Positions 46,601 through 58,600 of a DNA stretch of 64,000 bases are shown in pieces. The stretch's first letter is position 1; the number at the start of each line of letters is the position of its first letter. Both the position numbers and the translations under genes were made by a program. Under the pieces are notes generated by a model. That model was not told the origin of the DNA. It saw only the letters and a list, made by a program, of their open reading frames with translations, and made no database searches. The DNA comes from Lytechinus pictus (taxonomy: Eukaryota; Echinodermata; Echinoidea; Temnopleuroida; Toxopneustidae), in the NCBI RefSeq assembly GCF_037042905.1, contig NC_087258.1:10467501-10531500 (forward strand), in the 5' to 3' direction.

Positions 46601-49600
46601 TTGGCCGGCGGCAAAATGGCCGCCATCTTAAAATCCAAGATGGCCGCCATGATATATTATTGCAATCATTTTTTCGAGTTTTATATGAACTGCGGTATTG
46701 AAATTTGGCATATAGGCTTAATTCGGGTTGCTGATTTCAAATATTGCCGGCCCCAAGTGATTTGACCATCGGGTCGGCCGCCATTTTGAAATCCAAGATG
46801 GCCGCCATGAGAAATCTTTAATGTCATTTTTATGAGTTTTACCTGACGTGTGACACTGAAATTTGGCATATAGGGGTATTTTTAGGCACTGATTTCAAAT
46901 ATTGCCAGCCCCCAGCAATTTGACCATTTGGCCGGCGGCAAAATGGCCGCCATCTTGAAATCCAAGATGGCCGCCATGATATATTATTGCAATCATTTTC
47001 TCGAGTTTTATATGAACTGCGGTATTGAAATTTGGCATATAGGCTTAATTTGGGGTGCTGATTTCAAATATTGCCAGCCCCAAGTGATTTGACCATCGGG
47101 TCGGCCGCCATTTTGAAATCCAAGATTGCCGCCATGAAAAATCATTAAATGTCATTTTCTTGAGTTTTACATGACGTGTGACACTGAAATTTGGCATATA
47201 GGGGTATTTTTAGGCACTGATTTCAAATATTGCCGGCACCCAGCAATTTGACAATTTGGTCGGCGGCAAAATGGCCGCCATTTTGAAATCCAAGATGGCC
47301 GCCATGAAAAATCATTAAATGTCATTTTCTTGAGTTTTACATGATAGGCGACACTGAAATTTGGCATATAGGGGTATTTTGAGGCACTGATTTAAAAAAT
47401 AGCCGTCCCCCAGCAATTTGACCTCCAGGTCAGCAGCAAAACAGCCGCCATCTTAAAATCCAAGATGGTCGCCTTAAAAGATAATTTGCTCAAGTCTTAC
47501 GTATGGCCTGTAACACTTTAAATTTGGAAAAAAACTTGATCTTTGCATCCTTGATCAATGAAAAGAACATAGTAAATAGATGCTATTTTGAATTCCAATA
47601 TGGTTACCAAGTTTGAATGATGTTCAACATTATAATGGTGAGTAAACATATGTATTATCAGTCAAAAGAGAAGAAAATAAGCTTTCTTTTGGCGTCCGAG
47701 TTGCTTTCTACACGTGTGTTAAGTTTGACGGCATCGCCCACAACTGAGATTTCCCTGTGATCTCCATAGACTTCTTTCGAATCCAGTAATGTTCATCCAA
47801 TTTATGGCAGCCATCTTGAAATCAAAGATGGCTGCCATAAAAAAATCATTAAAAAAAATCAAGTATCATAATTATAATGTAGGTATTATTTTAAAATTTG
47901 GCATTTTTGAATAACCATCGTGTGTTCGACAATCTGACAATGGGAGCATGTTCGCCTCACAATCGGGAGATCGGGAGTTCAAGCTCCGACAGCATCAGAC
48001 CAAAAGATGTTAGAAAAGGGGAGCTGCTTCTAACCTGTTTGGCGGTCAACGAATTAAAGGGGAAGTTCGACCTGACAAAAAGTTTATTGAAACAATAACA
48101 GAATAAGTAATGAAAAAAAAATATTGAAGGTTTGAGGAAATTCCATCAAATATTTAAAAAGCTATTGGAATTTCATTTGGTGCATTTGTGACGTCAGATG
48201 CAAGCAGTTCCCCCATGTTTCTTATAGTACAAAAATCAATGAAATGTAGCCTCCTCAAAAAATGAAAATGTTTTTTTATTGGACCCTCAGTATATCAACA
48301 AACTAATGATTTCACACCCGCTCCAGAAAGAAAAAAAAATACCCATGATGAACCATTTATGCATTTTATATCACACAACATAATGGGAAAGCTGCTCGTA
48401 CAGTAGCCTATATGACGTCACAAATCAAAAACTTAAAATTCTAATATCTTTGATGGATCCACCAATATCTTTTTTATATCATATTTTCTTTTGTTTTTAC
48501 AACAAACTTTTCTCTGGGGTGAACTCCCTTTTTAAAGGATAGAGCAACGTCCGATGTCGCGCTGCTAAGTTGCTGCCGGGCTCACGATCTACAGGGTATG
48601 GGCAAAATAAATTTTCGGAGCATTTCTGTTACTGAATTCTATTTTGAACAATAAAATATGTATTATTATCATCCATTATTAATATCAATTTCATTTCATC
48701 ATCATCATCATCATCATACTACTATATAACCATCAGTACTTCAAGTCTGGAGCAGTTTTCTTCATGTTGATTTGTAATAAAATATTGCAATTATTGGAGC
48801 AATATTCTAAAACCAGCGGCCAAAATCCTGCCTGTATTTCTAAAATGCAGTGCCTCAAATTGTTTAAAACCAAGAAAACGATTTTAATGAATTTTCATGA
48901 CAGTCTACCCTCTCTAGATTTCAAGATGGTGGCCATTTTGCAGCATATCTGTTGGACAGATTACTGGGGGCAATTTCAATATCCCTAGATGCCAAACTAA
49001 AATAATACGTTACATGATACTAGATAAAGTGATTTTTTTTCAATGATCTTTTTTCATGGCAGCCATCTTGGATTTCAAGATGGCTGACATTTTGCCTCTG
49101 ACTCGGGATCAGATCGCTGAGGGCCAGCAATATTTGAAATAAGCACCCCACACTCCGTCGATTTGTCAAAGTGCAATAATGCAGATCATAGAAAACTCAA
49201 AGAAATAATTTAAAGCCTCTCAACAGAAAATGATTGTTCTGGATGGTTATTATTCAACCAAAGCCACTTCAAATGTGTAACTGCAGAAGAAGCTAGCTGG
49301 TTTGTGTATTTATGGTGCTTCATACTTACGTAACATCTATATCAGCAATTAAGGATGCCAAATTCCTTGCAACGGACAAAGATGTGGTTGCGTTGGATTT
49401 GTTTTCAGTGCCAATGCAATGGGTTTTACTCACCATTATAATGTTGAACATCATTCAAACTTGGTAACCATATTGGAATTCAAAATAGCATCTATTTACT
49501 ATGTTCTTTTCATTGATCAAGGATGCAAAGATCAAGTTTTTTACCAAATTTAAAGTGTTACAGGCCATACGTAAGACTTGAGCAAATTATCTTTCATGGC

Positions 49601-52600
49601 GGCCATCTCGGATTTTAAGATGGCGGCCGTTTTGCTGCTGACCTGGAGGTCAAATTGCTGGGGGCCGGCAATATTTGACATCAGTGCCTCAAAATACCCC
49701 TATATGCCAAATTTCAGTGTCGCCTCTCACGTAAAACTAAAAAAAATGACATTTAACGATTTTTCATGGCGGCCATCTTGGATTTCAAAATGGCGGCCAT
49801 TTTGCCACCGACCAAATTGTCAAATTGCTGGGGGCCGGCAATATTTGAAATCAGTGCCTAAAAATACCCCTATATGCCAAATTTCAGTGTAACACGTCAT
49901 GTAAAACTCGTGAAAATGACATTAAAGATTTCTCATGGCGGCCATCTTGGATTTCAAAATGGCGGCCGACCCGATGGTCAAATCACTTGGGGCCGGCAAT
50001 TTTTGAAATCAGCACCCCACATTAAGCCTATATGCCAAATTTCAATACCGCAGTTCATATAAAACTCGAGAAAATGATTGCAATAATATATCATGGCGGC
50101 CATCTTGGATTTCAAGATGGCGGCCATTTAGCCGCCGGCCAAATGGTCAAATTGCTGAGGGCCGGCAATATTGGAAATCAGTGCCTCAAAATACCCCTAT
50201 ATGCCAAATTTCAGTGTCACATGCCATGTAAAACTCAAGAAAATTACATTTAATGATTTTTCATGGCGGCCATCTTGGATTTCAAAATGGCGGCCGACCC
50301 GATGGTCAAATCGCTTGGGGCCGGCAATTTTTGAAATCAGCGCCCAAAAATACCCCTGTGTGCCAAATTTCACACTTTCTGCCAGATTCGAGCATCTTTT
50401 TCACATATCTACTGGACTACATGTGTTGTTTGTGTATGACAAAGTCATTGGTGTGTTTATTTTCAGGTCGAGGTCGTGGCGATTTCCAGCGAGGGGCAGC
50501 GGGCTTTGAAGAAGATGCGTTGAGTTATCCTGGTAGGAGAGAGTTCACAAGAACTGTTAGTTGGGACGAGAGGTAAGTGTCTAGGATGTCTGGTGCGGCA
50601 AAGACATTTTAAAAAGAGAACAATGACTCGAACAAGATGAGCATGTGTAGGTAGTGACTGAAACACACAGTAGTCTCGCTACATTAGACGTATCGCTTGC
50701 ATTTAAGTCAAAGAGAATAGTTGCAGCCTCCGCTTAGATTATAGGCTAGGATGCACTGAATCAGGCAGTGTAAAACGGAAGTATGGATGATTGTTGCAAG
50801 TCAATCTAGCCGTCATTCGTGAGAGAAAAACTATTCAAACCAGTACTGCTACTCCAGTTGGAGGCATCGTTGACTCAAGAGTACAGTGACGGCTATAAAA
50901 TTATATTTCTTTTCAAATAAAATATAGAATGTTTGAGGTAGCATGTTCCTTGTAGCTGTTCTACATGCAGTCTCACCTTGCTTATCCAAGCACATGGGAT
51001 GAGTGCACGTCTGTATGAGGATATAATGGCAAATTAGAGTAATTAGAGTAGGCAGATTTATGTGAAAGTTTATACAGTGCATTAACATTTTTATTCCTAT
51101 TTGATCTGTAATAAAGCTCATAGTCTATAATTATTTAAAACTGTACATGTATATGAACCCTGATTTTTGTACGAGTTTGCATTAGTAATGTTTTAATAGA
51201 GATTATGTGACCTCTTCCCCCCAATATTTCCAATCTTTGTAAATGTCACTTGTTATTTTCTTAATATATTTAAATAACTATACATTTTGTAATTCAATCT
51301 GATTCTTAATGAAAACCTAGATAAAAAAAAGATTTAAAAAATGAGATTTTATTATTGTTAGGCAACTTCCATAATCCAATCCCATTTTCAGAATCAAAGC
51401 TAATCTTGTATTATAAGGAAGTATTATACTTTTTTTCAGTAACCTTGGTGAGGGACGAGGTATACGCACCGAGACTCCTCGTAGCAACTTTGAGGACCCT
51501 GGTCCTCCTTCCCCGAGAAAAGTCATCGAAAGAGGGAGCTCCAGCGACAACTGGCGCTCCCCGAGGGCACCCGACAAACCGTCATCCTCGTCGTCTGGGA
51601 AGGAGGAGGAAGATGAAGCATGGCGTCAGGGCTCTACGAAGCCGCCTCCAAATCGTTCATTGTCCACGCAGGATGAGAACTGGAGAATGATATCAGGTAC
51701 GTTTAAATGTCAGGTCTACTCCAATAACAAATTGATTGGGACAGATAACGTAGTGTAGTGTAGTGTGCTTTATAAAATGCTTTGTTAACATATTTCCTAC
51801 AAAACCACATGATCAGCAAAAGAAAAAAAGTTTTCTTTGATGGGCATCACAAAAATATATTGTATTCAGAATGTCTATGTTCAATGCTATTTTCTGTAAT
51901 ATATGATCATCCCGATAAATGTATTCTTGATCATGAAAATGATCTTAAAATATAAAAGACAAAAAAATATCGGTGAAAAAGATAATGATTGCAAAATTAT
52001 CTCCAAAGCCAATGAGGGGAGGGGGGTTGATTTAGTATTTTATCCATGATGTGAAGTGTCTTCTGGGGTAACAGCTTGTTTCTTACAATATTCAACATGT
52101 TTTTGTTACTTATCAGGTGGGTCTCGCGCCAACTGGAACAGCCCAAGAGAACGCGGACAGTCATTTAACGATGGCGACCACCGCGATCACTTCGACCGTG
52201 AAAGTGGTGGTCGTGAACGACGTTACAGTGGTCGTGGGGGCGGTGGACATGGTCGAGGTGGTTGGCATGAAGAAGAGGAGTTGCCAGAGTGGTCGTTAGA
52301 TGACGCCTTTACGATGAGCGATGGTCCGGGAGCCTTCGATGCTTCCGGAGCGTTCTTCTCGGGCAAGGTATGGTGTACAAAGACAAGCCCTGCAGTATAG
52401 ATACAATCTAAAAGTATAAGCATTATGCTGCTGGAGAAAAAAAAAGCCCTGTTATATTTAATAGAGTCAAGTGTTCCGAAGGAAGGAAAAATATGTGAAG
52501 TTGTTACAGAGCTCCACACTAACCATTTTTTTCTACTGGTCCGACCTGATCATGTTGGACCAGTACATACCCAGTTTTTCCATTTTTTACTGGACCGAAC

Positions 52601-55600
52601 CTAAAATTTACTGTTCCCAAATAATAAAGAAAAATATTTAGATAGACTTGAGTTTATTTTGCTGTCTTTTATTGCTTATTAATTGTTACCCCCCCCCAAA
52701 AAAAAAAAAATTGTACACACACAACATAATTCATGAGAGCCATTTTTTGTGACGCCAGAGCCATTTTCATAATTTACAAAAGAGAAGAAAATATATTTCA
52801 GTTAGATATCATCTTACTGGTCATGTCGGACCAGTAAATCTGGCTATTTCTGAAAAGTTACTGGCCCAACAGTAATTTTTACCGGTCTGGGACCGTCGGA
52901 CTAGTGTTGCGTGCTGGTGTTGTATATATTGACATATCCTTCCGTTTCAAACAAACTAGGAGATTCCAGGCCCAACTTGGTCATTTCAGAACTCACATCT
53001 GTCAGCCGCACTCAGTATCTACTAATTAACATGATTTGAGAGTAAACCGTCCAGTGTGCTTCTCATTTGAGCTTTCTTGCTATATTGATATCATTAGCTA
53101 AATTTCTGCTTAAAATGGGTTAATTTTTCTCTCATTAGTTCTGTCATCTAGTGACACTGATAAACAGAAGAAATACTTGCTGTATTTGGAATTGATGTAT
53201 ACGTAATTACATGTAACCGAATCTCTTTGCGTTTCAGGATGATGAGCCTTTAGAACCATTGGAAGGGGATGGATCCAAAGAGGATGAGGACCACCAGCAT
53301 AAAAACAATGACATTGATCAACCAAATGATAAAGAGCAATCTGGAGATAGAGACTCTGATGATCGCAAACTTTCTTCCAAACACACAAGTGCCGATCACA
53401 ATAATAGTGATATGTATACTAGTAGTTTAGACTCTCGCGAATTGGCGGAGAAATTAGAAAAATTACACAACTTCAACAGTACTTCTTCCACAACTGCTGC
53501 AAAAGAGGACACATTGCAGACCAGTGTACTAAGCAATGCCAAAGGTGCAAACTTTGCAGGATCCAAATCAAAAAGCAATATTAGTAATCAGGTGTTAGCC
53601 GGCTCTTCCTCCGATGGCAAACTGGACAAGCTCGCGGAGAAGGGGGTGGAGATGCTCCCGGGAGTGGTGATCGGAGGGGCGCCTGGGGAGGGGGGTGACG
53701 AGGGTGGGGTGAAGAAAACGGACTCGAGGAAGAGCATTGAGGAGATTGTTGCCAGTAGTGTTGCTTCCGCCGTTGCGACGACCGGCGGGTTGCAGGTGGA
53801 TGCAGCAGGTTCAAAGTTGGAGCCTTCAGCACCTTCTGCAGCAGGAGCAGCAGGTCAAGGTGTGGCCGTTAGTGCTGCTGCTGCCAGCGCTGCAGCCAAG
53901 GAAGAGGAAGATGAAGAAGATCAACTCAAACATCTTGAAAAAGCTGCTGAAAGCTTGATGGCCGAGCTTACAGAAGAGGTGAGTAATCCTCAATGGGCTT
54001 CCTTCTTAATATTTATATTGAAAAACAGACATGATTTCTTGCAGAATAGCCGATCTCCCACAGGCAATAAAATTAGCAGGTGGTACATGGCCAACGGTTA
54101 CCCTAAGAAATGTCTCATTTTCACATCCCAAATTTTATTTATTCACTTATTGCTGATTTTTTTTTGCATTATTGGTGTTATTAGTGATTAGCTGATTTAT
54201 TACTTATCAAGTAGGAATTTCCCTTTGAACAAAATTGGAGTGCTGATCAAATGATTGTAATGTGAAAGGACCCAGTGACAAAGCAACAAGGAAAGTTAGA
54301 TTAATAATGCATTGGTGACCAATGTCAGATGTAGGATATCCAAACTGAATAATCTCAAATTCTCTCCAGAAGGTACCCATACTGCACACAGAATGAAGTA
54401 TGTGGGACTACATCTAAAATTGGAAAAAAAAACCTCTGTTCTAACTCGTCACCATTACCAACTTCTCATTTTATGTCAGAATATGACATAATTTAAATCT
54501 CTTGGGTGGTCATTTCATTTAATATTCTTGGAATTCATCTTATGTTTGTTACCACAACTGAAAGTCGTCTTTAAGCGGGATATGTGTTTTATTTTAGGAT
54601 GATGACAAACTTGGCAACGAACTGACAATGGACGGAGGTCTTAAAGTGAATATCAACCCACCTCAGCTGCCACCCACTCATGAGCATGCACATAAATGGT
54701 TCTATAAGGACCCTCAGGGACAAGTGCAAGGTAACTACTGGGGCAGGTTTCATAAAACTTGTTATAACAAATTTGCATTAACAGTTTAAAGCTACTATAA
54801 TCATTTGATTTGATTGGTTGATAGTAAACTTGATGTAAGAATTGTGCACTATATCAAGTCTTTATGAAACAGGACCCATGTTTATACCATCTTACTTTTC
54901 TAGCTTATAGTGTAATTCTCAGAATTTTGTACTCCGTCAAACCAGTTTAACTGTCATTTAGTTTACTTTCCACTTTGTCAAATGACATTTAGGGCTGATT
55001 CTACGATTGATTGCATTGATTATTGTGTTCAATCAATTATAAAATTCAGCCTCAATATCAAGCACTGAGCTTTATGTTAAATGGGGACCAGGGTCCCGTA
55101 ACACAAAGCTAAGCGATTAATCATACACTTGATTTTCACAATTCTCGCTACCCCAAATAGCGATTTCGGCGAGATCCGGGAAAGTCCCTGTAACGCGCAT
55201 TGCATTATGGGATAGCTTTTCGGTATTACAACTTCCTGTTCGGAAATCCAATGCGCTGTTTTGCCATTCAGATCAACAGTGCCGTCATGCACAACAACAC
55301 AACGTCGCTTTCGCTCGGAAAGTTCGTGATCACAACCCTCTCTTTCACGATAGAGTTTAACAGTCTTTTCTGCTAAAGTCACTAATTCTGCCCGACGCTT
55401 TCAATTGCACGGTATTCCTCTGTCAGTTAAGATTTTTTTTAGTTCCGAAACTGATTTTTTATCAATTTTGTGGTCGACGAAAAATTGAACGGAATGAATG
55501 CTGTATATAGTTAGCGTCTAGTCGAATACGATCGTGATGTCAGGCCGGTCGCTAAATGCAAATTTTAAGATATTCATTTTTTGTTTACTTTTTTTATAAC

Positions 55601-58600
55601 CAAATAAAAACATGAATAAAAAATATTTTCACGTGAAATATATTTTTTTTTTATATTTATAATTCAAATGGAATCAAAACTGACCAAATTGAATAAAAAG
55701 TATTATAATCTGTACATATTACGCTGATTGGCATCGATTTCAGCGTGGTGGAAAACTCAGTATCGCGAACCTCGCGTGAGCATGACTCTGAACCGGAAGT
55801 GGTGATGACGACCCGACGGAGTGAAAATTATCTCGTCTCGCGCATTATGAGATTTTAGTTCCTATTTGGGGTAGCGAGAATTGTGGTCTATGCAATCAAT
55901 CATAGAAAATTTTTCTGCGTTCATTGCTAAGCTTTGTGTTACAGGACCCTGGAAGGAAAATTGCATTGACTTTGATAGTTATTGAGGTAATGAAAGATCC
56001 ACTAATTCAGACCCAACTGTATTTTTTGTGTTCATACAATACAGGCCCATTCACGTCAGCAGAGATGGCGGAGTGGTTCAGTGCCGGCTATTTCACCATG
56101 ACCCTTCAGGTCAAACGGGGAGCTGACGAAGAGTTTGAACCCCTCGGAATCCTCATCAAGAGATGGGGGCGTGTGCCATTCTTGCCGGCCCAAGAGCCTA
56201 CACTTAACCATAGCTCAGTGAGTATTTACCCGTGATCGTGTCATTTTTCAGGTGAAACCCTGAATTCAGGCCCTAGCAGCATTATGTTCAACCCATAACA
56301 ATGATATGCAACATTAATATCATGTTCCTATGCACTTCTTATTACCCAGCTTTAGCACAGCTATCATGATTAGGTTCTTTAGCATTCAAGAAATTCTTTG
56401 TACTCACTTACTACACCTGAGTGGATAGTGGCCAGTGTAGATAAATGTCTGTTAAATATCTGTGTGATGCGTAAAAAAGACATGGTTTTAATGGAACCTG
56501 ATGAATTATAATTTGTATCCCCACTATTCCAATACCTCTGTTATTATGGGCTCTGTTGATCCATGAATCAGGAGGGGATTATTAGTCTTTTACATGTCTT
56601 CAGTAAAGTGTAAAGAGTTCTGCTCGATTCTTTACTGGCATCTGTTGGCCATCGAAACATAAAGGGTTTAGAAGAACAAATATGGCACTCCTAGGTATCA
56701 AGTTCTAAGAATCATCGCTCAGATGTTAATACCAGAAAACATATATGGCATTCCTAAGAATCAAGTTCTTTGAAATATTACTTGATTGTAATATTGTATG
56801 CAATATTTTCTATTTACTTCAGAAACCTTCAACTCCTACCGGTAACCCTACCGTAGCACCCCCTGCCGCTCAGGCTCCGGGTGCACCTTCTGTCAGCCCG
56901 ACTCCGACCGCAGCTGCTATTGCTGCCGCGGCTGCTGCAGCCAACTCTGCCGCCGCCAGCTCGGCCGCCCAGCAACAACAGTCGGCAACGCAACAACAGC
57001 TGGCTCAGCAGCAGCTTGCCACTCAGATGGCCCAGCTCTTCAGTCAGCATCAGATCATGCAGCAGCAACAACAACAACAGCTCATGCAGCAACAGCAGCA
57101 GCAGCAACAAGTCTTCCAACAACTTTTGAATCAACAGCAAGCTCTTATCAGGTACAGTTCTTGAATTCTTTTGGATCCTCTTTCACTATACTTGCTCCTT
57201 TCTTTCCTAAAGTTACATTTTCAGTGTTTGGGTATCATTTCCTTAGTACTTCACTTTTACTGCAGTTTTGATAGCAAGGTCAATACATCGAAAGTGATTA
57301 GAGATGTCACACTCAAATGAGGAAGACTGACAACTTTTTGTGTGAGTGACTGGAAAGAGAAAGATTTCATTTTCAAAGAGTTGAATATTTATTGTTTTGT
57401 ACCACTGTGTTGCTGCATTATTAGGATTTATGATGTAATACTTGATTCCAAGTTTTGGAGCTTGACTTGTTTAGGGGACTTCATTTGCATTATACTAGTG
57501 ACTACATTATACCCTCTGCATTTGTTCCTAAAATTGAGCCACTCTGCCTGCTTATTTTGTATACATGTATGTAAAATTTGATCTTTCTCCGTGAATACAC
57601 AATCTTTGAAAGGAGTTACTAAAGAACCAACAGAGAATTTTGGCCATTGAATGATTTTCTACTTGAAAATGTATTTTTGCCTTTTTTAGAGTTCAAGCCA
57701 GTCGTATCTACCAGGAGCTGATCCAGAGAGGTAAAACCCTGACAGTGGCCCAGCAGCAAGTCCTGCGCACCAACCTGGGCACCCTACAGCAGCAGCACCA
57801 GCTAGTCATGCAGTATCAGCAACAGATGCAACGTCAGAGAGGATTATCCCTACCAGCCGGTGTGTCCCTTGACCAGACTCCAACCAGCCTCTCTGCCACC
57901 AGTGTCGCTGGAGTATTGCCACCGTCTGGAGCAAGTGCTGCCGCAGCGGCGGCGGCAGCAGCAGCTGCAGCAGCCGCTGCTAAGGATAAGATCGAAGGAC
58001 CGGAGATTGGTGTCTGGAACTCTGTCCCCACGAAAAGTAAGTCTTCTATCAACTTTACTGGTTCATATAGTGGTGATAATGATAATAATAAAAGGCATTT
58101 CTGTAGCAACATCTGTTTAGAAATATCCTATCCCATTGTACATGAGAAAAATATATAAAACAAGAGTTTTGATGCGTTCTATAGAACCAAGAACTGATGA
58201 CTTAGAAATGTAGGTTGGTATGTTTTAGTACACATTGCTTGATTTGAAATTTAGCAATTCATTAATGAAATTACAGTACTTGATTTTTGAAAGAAAACTA
58301 ACATTCCCAGTTGACTTTCATCACTGGAACCAACAGCCTATGGGTTTGATGGTATTAAGTAATATAAATGTTAATTTGATATCTGATATTTTTTTTCTCT
58401 TTGATAGGAGCCGATTGGGACATCGGTGTATGGGATCCGGCTATGGCTAGAGAAGTCATGGAAGAGGTATGTATTATTTGCTCACCTGGGTCCCCCTGTA
58501 ACACAAAGATGTTCAGTTATGAGCAAGTTTCAAACACCCCTTTTGATTGGTTGATCATTGATGTGCTTACTAATACAAGCATACAACTGCGAATTTGATT

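Larger units (their letters stand above)
46325..50408. repeat. 4.1-kb fold-back structure of tandem arrays with YY1-like AAGATGGCGGC motifs
   Basis: The left arm (46325-47650) has seven tandem units of 159-170 bp. The right arm (49425-50408) has five in the opposite orientation, and both ends terminate in AAGATGCTCG(G/A)ATCTGGCAG. Each unit contains GGCCGCCATTTTGAAATCC then AAGATGGCCGCCATG, a small palindrome carrying motif copies on both strands. It also holds AAATTTGGCATATAGGGGTA and GCCGGCCCC(C/A)AG. Units alternate between two types (GGCCGGCGGCAAAATGG and GGGTCGGCCGCC), a dimeric higher-order repeat. The innermost arm pieces (GAATTCCAATATGGTTACCAAG) also mirror. It lies within GIGYF intron 2, ending 59 bp before exon 3. 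Confidence 0.88.

Noticed and set aside
46235..50576. Several 60-117-codon frames in the intron 2 arrays
   Set aside because: They are the same repeat unit translated (for example GGHLGFQNGGR), on whichever strand each arm lies. There is no independent support.
53396..53832. Minus-strand frames opposite GIGYF exon 6
   Set aside because: Antisense shadows. The plus strand has splice-consistent coding sequence with conserved neighbours.
56829..57140. Leu-rich minus-strand frame opposite GIGYF exon 9
   Set aside because: Reverse reading of CAG/CAA repeats encoding polyQ.
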